The notes under the pieces were generated by a model. The model did not search any database. It had not been told where the DNA came from and was given only the letters and a program-made list of their open reading frames with translations. From Lachnospiraceae bacterium (GTDB lineage: Bacteria; Bacteroidota; Bacteroidia; Bacteroidales; Muribaculaceae), in the NCBI GenBank assembly GCA_023663655.1, contig JAMPGZ010000012.1, forward strand, positions 1-64,000: a stretch of 64,000 nucleotides of DNA, read 5' to 3'. Positions 1 through 9,910 of this stretch are shown here, one piece after another (positions within the stretch are counted from its first letter, which is position 1; each line of letters begins with the position of its first letter). Made by a program: the position numbers and the translations under genes.

Positions 1-5
1 TCTAC

Positions 6-225
6 GCCTACGGCTCCGGCCCCCGGCTACATAGAGATTGACCTTTCAGGTTTTTTATTTTTCGATCTTTCCAGGCACAGGTCGCCTAAGGCTCCCTGTA
101 CCGCGGCTATTCATAGGCATTGCCTTTCAGGTATTTACGGGCGAATTCAAACCAATTTTCAGAGATTCCCTTGGCATTTGTATTCGGTTTTTAAAACCGG
201 TTTTCGGTGATTGCCTTGGCACTTG
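6..225. repeat. Imperfect direct repeats in the left intergenic region
   Basis: Two related modules are each present twice. One (6-51 and 84-132) runs from GCCTA(C/A)GGCTCC to CCTTTCAGGT. The other (149-180 and 194-225) is 32 bases long with six differences between copies and ends in CCTTGGCA(T/C)TTG. No convincing gene covers positions 1-255; the one open frame, 38-232, is a low-complexity reading of these repeats. It may be a decayed duplicated segment or a genome-wide intergenic repeat; the family is not recognised. Confidence 0.5.
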
Positions 226-230
226 TGCTT

Positions 231-269
231 AGATTTGAAATGAAGTTGTTAGAGTTCAAATCTTTTTTT
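231..269 (+). terminator. Plus-strand intrinsic terminator
   Basis: A nine-base stem (231-239 with 255-263) is followed by a run of seven T. The T run lies on the plus strand, so it would stop a transcript entering from the left edge. It overlaps the last codons of the convergent PH-domain gene. Confidence 0.6.
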
Positions 270-723
270 CTTCTGTGTTGACAATGATGTCAGGATTCAG
301 CTGAGTGAGAAGTTTCACGAAAGCGTCTCTATCTTCCGGGGCGAAAAGCCGAGGCTCATAGCTCTTAAGATACTTTCGCTCAAAATAAATTGCGAGCTGA
401 AATCTTGCGTTAGGTGCGCCGCGTCCACACTCAGTCCCGATATCAACATAATTTATTCTCTGAATCTTACTAATATCATATTTCTGTGGCTTAACCCCAA
501 ATGACTTTACCGCAATCTCATCGCCGTCTATGACATAGCAATTTTTCTTAAAAGTCATGCATAGAAACCACACCATCAATGCAGTAAGTGCTAAAATTCC
601 TAATCCGAAATACAACAAGTTCACAGACAAAACCACTCCGGCAAGCACAAGTTCCATCAATACTCCTATCAAAAAGAAGTAATGCACTTTTTTGCCCCAC
701 CCCATTTTAAAAGTTTCTTTCAT
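256..723 (-). CDS. Small membrane protein with bacterial PH-like domain
   Basis: A 155-residue protein with two hydrophobic segments (about residues 15-35 and 38-58), then a soluble part of about 90 residues beginning CYVIDGDEIAV. That layout is typical of bacterial PH-domain (bPH) membrane proteins. No catalytic motif is visible. It starts at an ATG 15 bases beyond the end of metH on the same strand, so it could be the last gene of a yjbQ-metH transcript. The biochemical role is unknown; the family assignment rests on architecture. Confidence 0.6.
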   Translation of the reverse strand: MKETFKMGWGKKVHYFFLIGVLMELVLAGVVLSVNLLYFGLGILALTALMVWFLCMTFKKNCYVIDGDEIAVKSFGVKPQKYDISKIQRINYVDIGTECGRGAPNARFQLAIYFERKYLKSYEPRLFAPEDRDAFVKLLTQLNPDIIVNTEEKKI

Positions 724-737
724 TTCCTCGTTCTCGC

Positions 738-3700
738 TTAATACATAATACTATTGGACAAATAGGCACGAAGATCATCGACCATCATACCACGACGGCG
801 AGCATAATCTTCCAATTGATCTTCACCAATCTCGCCAAGCATGAAATATCGGCTGTCAGGATGCGATATTATCAATCCGGTAGTAGACGCGGCGGGAGCC
901 ATCGCTCCATGTTCGGTCAATGTGATTCCGACCGATGCATAATCAAGCACCTTGTCTAACTCAAATATAAGCGATTGATCGGGCATAGACGGATAGCCAA
1001 CGGCAGGTCGGATGCCTTGATAATATTGACGGAGCAAATTACGAAGATTATCTTCTTCATTTCCGGCATATCCCCAAAGAGAACGGCGCACTTGCAGATG
1101 CATTAATTCCGTGGCAGCCTCCACAAGTCGGTCGGCTACAGTTTGATACAGTATCGCCTTATAATCATCTCCTTCCGATTTGAATCCGGAGATTATATCT
1201 TCAATTTTTTTGCCAGAAGTGACCGCAAAAAGCCCGATCCAATCATCGCATGGTGCCACAAAATCGGCAAGAGAGACAGATGTTTCACCTGAAAGCTGCC
1301 GTCTGAGCATAGGCAAAGCCAATTCGCCCATTTCTCCTGTGACGACAATATCATCACCATCACTATGCGCCGGCAGCAATGCCACTCTCGCCTTTATCTT
1401 GCAGTTGCGGCTTTCAAGATCGTCAATTGCCCTTACCGCCTCCTTAAGCAGCTGCATAGCCTCCGCACCCTTCTTTACTTTATCAGCCTGCAGACTTGCA
1501 AGCCATTGAGCCTTGCAATGGTCACACCCTTTGATATCCATTATCTCAGCAAACGACGCATCCAATTTCCATGCAGCAAGAAACGCACGCCAGTTGATCA
1601 TATCTTTCGCCTCTGATATGCTTATATCAAAAGTATGAACACCGGGTTGAGCCGGCGTGAACTGAGAATGAGAGTATTCCGGCGCATTTTTACGAGCCGT
1701 TTCTATCGAAATCAACGAAGCCGATGCATATTCATGTCGCAATCGATTCTGCTCAGCCTCATTATCTCTCACAGCCTTATCCCGTGAGGACGGGTTGACA
1801 AGACGTTGAGCAACCGATGGCATCATTGCCGCATCGCGAGTGTACACTACAGGGCCTCCGTAGCAAGGTGCTATCTTAACAGCCGTGTGCAATGCAGATG
1901 TCGTAGCACCGCCTATGAGCAACGGGATTCTCATCCGTTTACTTTCCATGAGTTTTGCCACATTGCACATTTCTTCGAGCGATGGAGTGATAAGCCCGCT
2001 TAATCCGATAAAATCGGCATTCTCCTCAACGGCACGGTTCACAATCTCCTCCCCCGGCACCATCACTCCCATATCGACCACATCGAAACCATTGCAGTTC
2101 ATGATGACGCTTACGATATTTTTACCGATGTCATGCACGTCACCTTTCACTGTTGCTATTACCATTTTTCCCGAAGAAGATGACGGTTGATTATGTTTTT
2201 CCTCCTCTATATAAGGAGTGAGCCAATTAACTGCCTGCTTCATGGTTCGGGCACTTTTGACCACCTGAGGTAAAAACATTTTACCGGAACCAAACAATTC
2301 ACCCACACGGTTCATGCCCTCCATCAATGGGCCATCGACAACTGCGAGCGCAGAGCCACATTCTTTCATTGCCTCTTCAAGAGCTTGCTCCAATTGAGCC
2401 ACAGATCCACTGACAAGCATATTAACTATGCGCTGTCTCGGCGAAGACGGAGCTTCAGAATGCTCTTTTTCTTTCTGCACAGGCGTGCCTGTGGATTCCG
2501 CCTTAATCTTTTCGGCAATATCCACAAGTCGGTCGGTAGCATTAACGTCACGGTTAAGAAGCACATCGTCAATAGCTTTAGCTAATTCAGGTGATATTCC
2601 ATCAGGATCAACAGATGTCGAGACATTCACGATAGCCATATCCATACCCTCTAATCGAGCGTGACGCAGGAAAAGTGAGTGCATAGCCTCACGCACCTGA
2701 TTATTTCCACGAAAAGAGAATGACAGATTGCTCACTCCACCACTAACTTTAGCCCCAGGAAGATGGCTTTTAATCCATTTGACGGAACGGATGAAGTCAA
2801 CGGCATAATCAGAATGCGATTCGATACCGGTGGCAACGGCAAGCACATTGGGATCAAACACGATGTCACATCCCTTGAACCCAACCTTATCCACCAAAAG
2901 ATCATAAGCACGGCGACACACCTCAATGCGACGTTCAAAAGTATCAGCCTGACCATTTTCATCAAATGCCATAACTATCACCGCAGCTCCCATCTCCTTA
3001 ATGTGACGGGCTTTGTCAAGGAATTTTTCCTCCCCCTCTTTCAGGCTTATGGAGTTTACCACAGGACGCCCCTGAATTCTTTTAAGCCCCTCCACAATCA
3101 CATTCCAATCAGAAGAATCTATCATGACCGGAACTCTCGCCACTTCAGGCTCCACCCCTATACGTGACAAAAAAGCCGACATCTCAGCGACGGCATCGAG
3201 CATGGAATCATCCAGATTCACATCCACGATTTTAGCCCCGGCAGCCACCTGCGATGCAGCCACACTTATAGCCTCATCAATTGATTTCTCTTTTATCAAT
3301 CGAAGAAATTTTCGACTACCAGCAACATTACATCTCTCACCCACCTGAATGAACTCATCGGTTCCATCGACATCGAGCGATTCCAGTCCGGCAAGCACCA
3401 TGTGATATTCCGCAACAGGAATAGGACGCGGATGATGCTTTGACGCTTCCTCAGCTATGAGCCTTATGTGCTCAGGAGTTGTTCCACAACAGCCTCCGAT
3501 TATATTCACATAGCCTTTATGAAACATCTCCTTAACCTTGCCGACCATCTTTTCAGACGTTTCATCATATTGCCCCATTGCATTAGGCAAGCCGGCATTA
3601 GGATAAACCACCACGGCAAACGGATACTGTTGAAGAGCTTCCACATATTTCATCATTCCGTCAGCTCCAAAGCTACAGTTAAGCCCCACGACAATAGGTT

Positions 3701-4430
3701 CGGCATGAGAAAGAGTGGCAATAGCAGCGTCGAGAGTTTGCCCGGAAAGAGTTCTACCCGACTCTGTCAAAGTAAGAGATAGAATTATGGGGACTCTTTT
3801 ACCATACTTTTCCATAGCACGACGTGCGCACCACACCGCTGCTTTGGCATTCAGAGCGTCGAAAATAGTCTCTATTTGGAAAATATCGACTCCACCCTCT
3901 ATCAAAGCCTCGAACTGAGGCATATAAGCATCAACAAGCATATCCCAATTCACAGCCCCAGTTTCATCTACACCTTGCGACATCGACAGAGATTTGCTTG
4001 TAGGTCCCACACTTCCGGCAACCCAACGCAGCTCCCCCGGATGAGATGCCATATATGAATCAGCAGCTTTACGAGCCACTTTAGCCGCAGCAAGATTAAT
4101 TTCCCTTACATTTTCCGAAAGACCGTAATCGGCAAGCGACAACTTATTGCTGTTAAATGAATCGGTCTCAATAATCATGGCTCCGGCATCGAGATAGGAC
4201 GTGTGGATCCTTTCTATCGCTTCAGGCTGAGTTATAGCCAACACATCGTTGCACCCTTTCAGGCGGCAATTCCAATCGGCAAACTCCTCGCCACGAAAAT
4301 CAGCCTCCTCAAAACCATACTTCTGGATTTCCGTGCCCATCGCACCATCCAGAACCAATATTTTACTTTCCAATGCCTCGATCAGCTTCAACGACCGGGC
4401 GTCATATTTTAGATCTTCAACAAAAGCCAT
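738..4430 (-). CDS. metH: Cobalamin-dependent methionine synthase
   Basis: Transfers the methyl group of 5-methyltetrahydrofolate to homocysteine through methylcobalamin, in the cytoplasm. The 1230-residue protein has all four modules of full-length MetH. The homocysteine module carries zinc cysteines in GLNCSFG (about 252) and GGCCGT (314-315). A pterin-binding module covers about 340-620. The cobalamin module has DVHDIG near 763-768, whose His is the lower cobalt ligand. The C-terminal AdoMet activation module includes RPAVGYPSMPD. I chose the ATG at 4430 over a TTG two codons upstream. yjbQ ends eight bases before it, so the two are probably cotranscribed. No cobalamin riboswitch was seen nearby. 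Confidence 0.97.
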   Translation of the reverse strand: MAFVEDLKYDARSLKLIEALESKILVLDGAMGTEIQKYGFEEADFRGEEFADWNCRLKGCNDVLAITQPEAIERIHTSYLDAGAMIIETDSFNSNKLSLADYGLSENVREINLAAAKVARKAADSYMASHPGELRWVAGSVGPTSKSLSMSQGVDETGAVNWDMLVDAYMPQFEALIEGGVDIFQIETIFDALNAKAAVWCARRAMEKYGKRVPIILSLTLTESGRTLSGQTLDAAIATLSHAEPIVVGLNCSFGADGMMKYVEALQQYPFAVVVYPNAGLPNAMGQYDETSEKMVGKVKEMFHKGYVNIIGGCCGTTPEHIRLIAEEASKHHPRPIPVAEYHMVLAGLESLDVDGTDEFIQVGERCNVAGSRKFLRLIKEKSIDEAISVAASQVAAGAKIVDVNLDDSMLDAVAEMSAFLSRIGVEPEVARVPVMIDSSDWNVIVEGLKRIQGRPVVNSISLKEGEEKFLDKARHIKEMGAAVIVMAFDENGQADTFERRIEVCRRAYDLLVDKVGFKGCDIVFDPNVLAVATGIESHSDYAVDFIRSVKWIKSHLPGAKVSGGVSNLSFSFRGNNQVREAMHSLFLRHARLEGMDMAIVNVSTSVDPDGISPELAKAIDDVLLNRDVNATDRLVDIAEKIKAESTGTPVQKEKEHSEAPSSPRQRIVNMLVSGSVAQLEQALEEAMKECGSALAVVDGPLMEGMNRVGELFGSGKMFLPQVVKSARTMKQAVNWLTPYIEEEKHNQPSSSSGKMVIATVKGDVHDIGKNIVSVIMNCNGFDVVDMGVMVPGEEIVNRAVEENADFIGLSGLITPSLEEMCNVAKLMESKRMRIPLLIGGATTSALHTAVKIAPCYGGPVVYTRDAAMMPSVAQRLVNPSSRDKAVRDNEAEQNRLRHEYASASLISIETARKNAPEYSHSQFTPAQPGVHTFDISISEAKDMINWRAFLAAWKLDASFAEIMDIKGCDHCKAQWLASLQADKVKKGAEAMQLLKEAVRAIDDLESRNCKIKARVALLPAHSDGDDIVVTGEMGELALPMLRRQLSGETSVSLADFVAPCDDWIGLFAVTSGKKIEDIISGFKSEGDDYKAILYQTVADRLVEAATELMHLQVRRSLWGYAGNEEDNLRNLLRQYYQGIRPAVGYPSMPDQSLIFELDKVLDYASVGITLTEHGAMAPAASTTGLIISHPDSRYFMLGEIGEDQLEDYARRRGMMVDDLRAYLSNSIMY

Positions 4431-4438
4431 ATTCAATT

Positions 4439-4849
4439 TTATCCTATAATCGTTGCAACTATGTGCCTCGCCCCACCATAGTCACGAAATTCACACAAAT
4501 ATATTCCTTGCCACATACCCAAATTCAAGCGTCCGCCAGTAATGGGCAACGTGAGCGACGAACCGACAATCACCGATTTCGCGTGAGAAGGCATATCATC
4601 GGATCCCTCATCAACGTGAAAATAATAAGGAGCGTTTTCAGGCACCAGTTTGTCAAATATAACATTCAAATCATGCCTTACGTCGGGGTCAGCATTTTCA
4701 TTAAGCGCCAAAGCTGCCGATGTATGCTTTATCAACAAATTCAACACTCCTTTTTCAGGCAACTGAGGAAGCTGCCGCATTATATCGCCGGTAACAAGAT
4801 GTATGCCTCGCGGAAACGGGCGCAATGAAATCTCTTTTTGCTCTATCAT
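4439..4849 (-). CDS. yjbQ: YjbQ family protein (UPF0047, thiamine phosphate synthase-like)
   Basis: A 136-residue protein of the YjbQ/UPF0047 family, recognised from the conserved string LLIKHTSAALALNENADP, the HVDEGSDDMPSH segment and GTWQGIYLCEFRD-like LGMWQGIYL. Some members have weak thiamine-phosphate synthase activity; the physiological role is uncertain. The frame opens at a GTG (4882), but family members begin near the ATG at 4849 (MIEQKEISL), which I prefer. It lies directly upstream of metH on the same strand, within about ten bases. Confidence 0.85.
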   Translation of the reverse strand: MIEQKEISLRPFPRGIHLVTGDIMRQLPQLPEKGVLNLLIKHTSAALALNENADPDVRHDLNVIFDKLVPENAPYYFHVDEGSDDMPSHAKSVIVGSSLTLPITGGRLNLGMWQGIYLCEFRDYGGARHIVATIIG

Positions 4850-4960
4850 TCTTAATCTTTTTTTGTGATAAATGCCATTCACTGCTTGACATAAATCAGA
4901 AATTCATGCAAATATAGCGAGAATATATAGATAGGCAAAGAATAGTATGAACGTCATTTA

Positions 4961-4993
4961 CAAAAAAAGAGAGAAACTTTACAGTTTCTCTCT
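4961..4993 (-). terminator. Intrinsic terminator after tRNA-His
   Basis: A perfect 11-bp stem (4968-4978 with 4983-4993) has a four-base loop. On the minus strand it is followed by six or seven T. It lies five bases beyond the 3' end of tRNA-His. Confidence 0.85.
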
Positions 4994-4998
4994 TCAAG

Positions 4999-5073
<75 letters not shown>

Positions 5074-5192
5074 GTCTGTTTTGATGGTGCAAAGGTAGAG
5101 CTTTTTTCCGATACTGCAAAATATTTCGCTCTTTTTTTTCGCCAAAGCACATTTTTTCTTCTTTTTCTTATCAAAAAACGGTTCAATCGATT

Positions 5193-6326
5193 CTACAAGC
5201 CGAGCATGGCACGCATTATCACTAAATCGCTTTTTACCTCTCCCTGCAAAAGATAATTTTCTTTACCGGCATCAAGAGCATTGTATATGGACTTAGCCTT
5301 ACCTTCATTTCCATTAACATAAAGCGAAATGGCACACAATATTCTTTGCTTTGAAGACATAACCTTGCTATATGTATCTATGTATTTTCTCAATTTTTTG
5401 TCAAGCAATTCCTGCGCACGCTCTTTCCGTCCGGTAATCAGAGCACAAAAAGCCAGCTCACAGGCAATTTCATTCACATAAAGCCGGATTATATCATCCT
5501 TGTGGCGATAAAGTTCCTCAAATTTTAAATAAGCGTCCTCAAATCTCATCTCATCCACAAGACGGGATGCATACATAATCGGAACCGATACCTCAAGCGG
5601 ATTTCCATAATCAACAACTCCATCACATTCAAACCATTCAGCAGGCATATCCTTTGGACGCACACCTTCTTGAATCAATGCATTGGAGCGAAGTTGGATC
5701 ATCACAGCACGCTTGCTCTGATAATTTTTATTTAAATATATCATATTATAGGCATCATTCCCGATACCTCCAAGTTTCATCGGAATCCCATTCGTCAGTA
5801 TCAACAGAAGATCTACAATACAAAATATAAGCAATGACTCAAAAAGCAATGGATGAAGATCCATCCACAACAGCGGCAACACCGCTGCAAGCATAATAAG
5901 ATTAGCCAACACACCACCGGCATTATACCATCCGGTCGGAATCTCCTCAATAGACCGATCAGGAGGATTAAGAAGACACTGCCCTCCTGTTCCGGCTACA
6001 GAAAAACGCTTCACACAAAGTTTCTCTCCGATTTTTATGAAAGTGAAATTGAAAATGCGGAATGACACGAACTTATATCCTGACAACAGTCCACACACAA
6101 GATGTCCCGCTTCATGAGCCGGAACAAGTATCAATAACGATAAAATAAATGCTCCGGCACCAACCACCGCCGCAACACACGACTTACCGAAATCGGCAGA
6201 AACAATATTGGCAGAGAACTCCGATAATGAAACATCGGTGAATGTCACCACCATTATAGCCGAAAACACAAATCCAATCAAAGCTCCGGCAATAACCCAT
6301 AAAAACAGCTTTATCGCAGTTTTCAT
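5193..6326 (-). CDS. M50-like membrane metalloprotease with C-terminal helical repeats
   Basis: A 377-residue protein with a predicted zinc site HEAGH at 71-75 inside a hydrophobic region. A second motif, NGIP...GNDA (179-192), resembles the NPxPxGxDG segment of S2P/M50 proteases. About six membrane segments fill the first 180 residues. The last 170 are soluble and helix-rich, resembling TPR-like repeats. The substrate is unknown. It starts 13 bases after the yccF-like gene ends on the same strand, so they are likely cotranscribed. Activity is inferred from motifs only. Confidence 0.75.
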   Translation of the reverse strand: MKTAIKLFLWVIAGALIGFVFSAIMVVTFTDVSLSEFSANIVSADFGKSCVAAVVGAGAFILSLLILVPAHEAGHLVCGLLSGYKFVSFRIFNFTFIKIGEKLCVKRFSVAGTGGQCLLNPPDRSIEEIPTGWYNAGGVLANLIMLAAVLPLLWMDLHPLLFESLLIFCIVDLLLILTNGIPMKLGGIGNDAYNMIYLNKNYQSKRAVMIQLRSNALIQEGVRPKDMPAEWFECDGVVDYGNPLEVSVPIMYASRLVDEMRFEDAYLKFEELYRHKDDIIRLYVNEIACELAFCALITGRKERAQELLDKKLRKYIDTYSKVMSSKQRILCAISLYVNGNEGKAKSIYNALDAGKENYLLQGEVKSDLVIMRAMLGL

Positions 6327-6339
6327 ATAAGCCGGATTT

Positions 6340-6708
6340 TTAATCTATTGCTTTGCCAAAAGGAAAAAGCGCCAACCGCATGAGTTTGAAATGCTGAACT
6401 CCGAAAGGAATGCCCACTATCGTAATGCAGAACACAAGACCCCATGCCAGATGTGTCAACGCAATCGCAAAACCGCCAAGAAACCACCATATCACATTCA
6501 TCACACCGGCAAGACAGCCCGACGGCCAACCGGTAGAAACGACATTGGAACCAAACGGCCACAACGCCACAACCGCAAGTTTCAGTGTCTGCAAACCAAA
6601 TGGGATTCCCACTATTGTTATCATCATCAGGACACTTGAAATCGCATACTCAATGGCAATCATCACTCCGCCAAACACGAACCAGATGACATTCAACAAA
6701 ACATTCAT
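6340..6708 (-). CDS. YccF-domain inner membrane protein
   Basis: A 122-residue, very hydrophobic protein made of two YccF repeats. The motif (I/T)(T/I)IVGIPFG(L/V)Q occurs twice (about 31-41 and 94-104), each time with NVIW(F/W) about 25 residues earlier. YccF proteins are inner-membrane proteins of unknown function. It lies immediately upstream of the M50-like protease gene. The family call is confident; no function can be given. Confidence 0.88.
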   Translation of the reverse strand: MNVLLNVIWFVFGGVMIAIEYAISSVLMMITIVGIPFGLQTLKLAVVALWPFGSNVVSTGWPSGCLAGVMNVIWWFLGGFAIALTHLAWGLVFCITIVGIPFGVQHFKLMRLALFPFGKAID

Positions 6709-6784
6709 ATATAATATAGAAGTTAATTAATAATCGACTTATACAAACAATGCCACAAATATATGTCTTTTATTTCATTAATCC

Positions 6785-6816
6785 TTTGCCCGAATTATCT
6801 TTTATTCATATTTTTG
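6785..6816 (+). promoter_or_regulatory. Bacteroidota sigma-A promoter for the aldo/keto reductase gene
   Basis: TTTG (6785-6788), 20 bases, then TATTTTTG (6809-6816), matching TTTG/TAnnTTTG. Transcription would start near 6822-6826. This excludes the upstream start at 6763 and supports the ATG at 6850. Confidence 0.75.
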
Positions 6817-6849
6817 TCAAAAAAAGATTCAACCAAAAACAATCGAATT

Positions 6850-7815
6850 ATGAAATACAGATTCTGTGGAAACAGCGGACTTCAATTACCTTTGATATCG
6901 CTCGGCATGTGGCATAATTTTGGGGACTGCGATAAGTATTCCACAATGAAGGATACGGTGTGGACTGCGTTTGACAACGGAGTAACGCACTTTGACCTCG
7001 CCAACAACTATGGACCACTTCCCGGCAGCGCAGAGACCAACTTCGGAAGAATGCTCGCCGACGGGCTCCACACCCACCGCGATGAAATAATAGTTTCCTC
7101 CAAAGCCGGACACTTAATGTGGGATGGACCTTATGGCGACGGCGGTTCCAGAAAGTATATGATCGCAAGCATAAACCAAAGCCTAAAACGAACGGGACTG
7201 GAATATTTTGACATATTTTACAGTCATCGATATTGTCCGGAGACTCCACTTGAAGAAACTGTTCAAGCCCTGATTGACATTGTAAAACAAGGCAAAGCCC
7301 TATATATCGGCTTGTCCAAGTACCCCGCGCACATAGCAGCCGAGGCTTGTCGGCTAATGAAAGAACAGCATGTGAGATGTCTCATATATCAAGATCGTTA
7401 TAATATGCTCTCCAGAAAACCGGAGGAACAGCACATTGAATTTCTTGACAAAGAAAAACTTGGATTTATCGCTTTCTCACCATTAGCACAAGGATTGCTT
7501 ACCAACAGATACATGAATGGCATCCCTGAGGATTCCCGTGCAATAAAAAGCGGAGTATTCCTCCATAGAGAAGATATAACTCCTGAGCTGCTCAACAAAA
7601 TAAAAGAGCTGAATAAAATGGCTAATGATAGAAATCAATCACTTGCCCAAATGTCGCTGTCATGGCTGCTCGCCAAGAAGCATGTGACATCAGTCATAGC
7701 CGGAGCAAGTTCCGCCGCTCAGCTAACCGACAGCCTCAAGGCTATTGACAATATAGAGTTTTCGGATGCCGAGCTGCAAAAAATCGACAGCATAATCGGA
7801 CTGACCGGAAACTAA
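6850..7815 (+). CDS. Aldo/keto reductase (YghZ-like)
   Basis: A 321-residue NADPH-dependent oxidoreductase of the aldo/keto reductase superfamily, cytoplasmic. The catalytic tetrad is present as D49 and Y54 (DLANNYGP), K85 (SSKAGH) and H126 (YSHR). The segment LGMWHNFG and the GPLPGSAETNFG string fit the YghZ/L-glyceraldehyde-3-phosphate reductase group, also similar to potassium-channel beta-like reductases. The true substrate is unknown. It has its own promoter and runs convergently toward the Lrp gene, 20 bases away. Confidence 0.9.
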   Translation: MKYRFCGNSGLQLPLISLGMWHNFGDCDKYSTMKDTVWTAFDNGVTHFDLANNYGPLPGSAETNFGRMLADGLHTHRDEIIVSSKAGHLMWDGPYGDGGSRKYMIASINQSLKRTGLEYFDIFYSHRYCPETPLEETVQALIDIVKQGKALYIGLSKYPAHIAAEACRLMKEQHVRCLIYQDRYNMLSRKPEEQHIEFLDKEKLGFIAFSPLAQGLLTNRYMNGIPEDSRAIKSGVFLHREDITPELLNKIKELNKMANDRNQSLAQMSLSWLLAKKHVTSVIAGASSAAQLTDSLKAIDNIEFSDAELQKIDSIIGLTGN

Positions 7816-7835
7816 AAAAACATTCGACAAAACAT

Positions 7836-8315
7836 TCACAACCGATCGGTATATAATGGTATCGCGTGAGTGCTTTTAACCTCGCCAAGCACAAACGAGC
7901 TGCTTAAAGACCCGATGCAGTCAAGATCTCCTAAAATGCGAAGGATAAACTTCTGATAAGATTTCATATCCTTCGCATATATTTTCAACAAAAAATCATA
8001 ATCGCCCGAGATATTATAACACTCCCCTATCTCCGGTATCAACTGCATTGCGTTCATTATCCTCATCGCATTATCATGAGTGTGCTGCTTCATCTTCAGA
8101 AAACAGAACGCAACAAACCCGCAATTAAGCTTCTCCGCATCAAGCACTGCCGCATATTTCTTTATATAACCATCGCGTTCAAGACGTTTGACACGCTCAA
8201 AAGTAGGCGTCGATGACAAATGTATCGCCGACGCAAGCTCCTTGTTTGTAAGATTAGAATTTTCTTGAAGCTGTTCAAGGATTCTCAAATCAATATTATC
8301 CAGTTCCTGTCCCAT
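7836..8315 (-). CDS. Lrp/AsnC family transcriptional regulator
   Basis: A 159-residue DNA-binding regulator. It has an N-terminal winged helix-turn-helix (DLRILEQLQENSNLTNKELA to TFERVKRLERDGYI) followed by the RAM ligand-sensing domain, with GDYDFLLKI near 105-113. The family responds to amino acids. It is transcribed divergently from metY across a 192-base gap, so control of metY, itself or both by sulfur amino acids is plausible, but that is inferred from position only. Confidence 0.92.
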   Translation of the reverse strand: MGQELDNIDLRILEQLQENSNLTNKELASAIHLSSTPTFERVKRLERDGYIKKYAAVLDAEKLNCGFVAFCFLKMKQHTHDNAMRIMNAMQLIPEIGECYNISGDYDFLLKIYAKDMKSYQKFILRILGDLDCIGSLSSSFVLGEVKSTHAIPLYTDRL

Positions 8316-8432
8316 TCTCTATAGATTTTTTGAATAATATTCCTCAAATTATCCCATCCGGGACAATTTCCAAAACATATATTCCGATACACACGGCAAA
8401 TATAGCTATTTTATCCAAAATTTAATTTTAGA

Positions 8433-8463
8433 TTGGAATAATATTTTACAGCTTGTAATTTTG
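8433..8463 (+). promoter_or_regulatory. Promoter of metY
   Basis: TTG (8433-8435), exactly 20 bases, then TAATTTTG (8456-8463), a close match to the Bacteroidota consensus. It lies in the 192-base gap between the divergent Lrp and metY genes, 45 bases before the metY ATG. Confidence 0.75.
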
Positions 8464-8507
8464 CCACATAAACAATTTGATTAATAATTCAAAAAACAGA
8501 TACAATC

Positions 8508-9797
8508 ATGGCAAAGAAAAAACTCCATTTTGAAACATTGCAACTTCATGTAGGTCAAGAGAATCCCGACAGCGCTACCGACGCCAGAGCAGTGCCAATA
8601 TATCAAACTACGTCCTACGTGTTCAGAAACTCACAGCACGCTGCCGACCGCTTCGGACTACGTGACGCAGGAAACATATATGGACGATTGACCAATTCCA
8701 CTCAAGGAGTGCTTGAGGACAGAGTTGCCGCGCTGGAAGGTGGCGTTGCCGCTCTCGCGGTAGCAAGCGGAGCCGCAGCAATAAGCTATGCACTTGAGAA
8801 CATACTACGAAACGGAGACCACATCGTAGCCGCCGACAATCTTTATGGCGGATCTTACAATCTCATAGCACACACATTTGAGCCTCGCGGAATCTCCTCC
8901 TCGTTTGTAAACATCCATGATTTCGATGCAGTAGAAAAAGCTATAAAACCTAATACAAAAGCTATATTTGTTGAAACCTTCGGAAACCCCAATTCCGATG
9001 TCACCGACATAGACCGCATCGCCGATATAGCACACCGCAACAATCTGCCTCTTATTGTTGACAACACATTCGGCACACCCTATCTGATTCGCCCTATCGA
9101 ACATGGAGCCGACATTGTGGTACATTCCGCCACAAAATTTTTAGGCGGACACGGAACAAGCCTCGGAGGTGTGATTGTCGATGGCGGAACATTTGACTGG
9201 AAAGCCAATGCCGACAAATTTCCCACTATAGCAAAACCCGACCCAAGCTATCATGGGGCTATATTTGCCGATGTCGCAGGAGCGGCGGCATTTGTGACTC
9301 GGATCCGTGCAGTGCTTCTTCGTGATACCGGTGCCACAATCTCTCCATTCAACGCATTCCTACTCCTCCAAGGAGTAGAAACCTTGTCGCTACGAGTGGA
9401 AAGACACATTGAAAATGCCATTAAAGTAGTGAAGTTTCTATCGGAACATCCCAAGGTAGCAAAAGTGAACCATCCCTCGCTTCCCGACCATCCCGACCAT
9501 GACTTATATTGCAAATTATTCCCGAATGGAGCCACAAGCATATTCACCATCCAATTGAAAGGCACACAAGAAGACACATGGAAATTCATCGACTCTCTTG
9601 AGATTTTTTCATTGCTTGCCAATGTCGCCGATGTAAAAAGTTTAGTAATACACCCCTATACCACCACTCATTCCCAATTAACACCTGAAGAGCTGAAAGC
9701 TCAACATATCACTCCGTCCACAGTGCGTCTCAGCATAGGTACAGAACATATTGAGGACATACTTGCCGATTTATCGCAAGCCCTCGACAAAATCTGA
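8508..9797 (+). CDS. metY: O-acetylhomoserine sulfhydrylase (Cys/Met metabolism PLP enzyme)
   Basis: A PLP-dependent enzyme that makes homocysteine (or methionine) from O-acetylhomoserine and sulfide or methanethiol. At 429 residues it matches MetY rather than the shorter MetB/MetC. The PLP lysine is K210 in [12 protein letters not shown], and [12 protein letters not shown] precedes it. Opening residues [10 protein letters not shown] are typical of the family. Its product is the substrate of MetH, also in this window. A divergent Lrp gene lies upstream and a strong hairpin follows. Confidence 0.94.
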   Translation: MAKKKLHFETLQLHVGQENPDSATDARAVPIYQTTSYVFRNSQHAADRFGLRDAGNIYGRLTNSTQGVLEDRVAALEGGVAALAVASGAAAISYALENILRNGDHIVAADNLYGGSYNLIAHTFEPRGISSSFVNIHDFDAVEKAIKPNTKAIFVETFGNPNSDVTDIDRIADIAHRNNLPLIVDNTFGTPYLIRPIEHGADIVVHSATKFLGGHGTSLGGVIVDGGTFDWKANADKFPTIAKPDPSYHGAIFADVAGAAAFVTRIRAVLLRDTGATISPFNAFLLLQGVETLSLRVERHIENAIKVVKFLSEHPKVAKVNHPSLPDHPDHDLYCKLFPNGATSIFTIQLKGTQEDTWKFIDSLEIFSLLANVADVKSLVIHPYTTTHSQLTPEELKAQHITPSTVRLSIGTEHIEDILADLSQALDKI

Positions 9798-9816
9798 GAT
9801 ATAGAGCATATACCAC

Positions 9817-9865
9817 AAATCGTTATTCATGCAGAAGTAATACATATCTGCATGAATAACGATTT
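9817..9865. terminator. Long hairpin between convergent metY and catalase genes
   Basis: A perfect 19-bp stem (9817-9835 with 9847-9865) has an 11-base loop. It sits between the ends of two convergent genes, so it probably works as a bidirectional terminator although neither side has a long T run. Confidence 0.7.
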
Positions 9866-9910
9866 ACATTAAGAGCCAAACAGTTTACTGCTTGCAAGCA
9901 CTTGATAATA

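Noticed and set aside
38-232. Open frame of 64 codons at the left edge
   Set aside because: It lies over imperfect DNA repeats, has no domain and no start signals, and ends at a hairpin.
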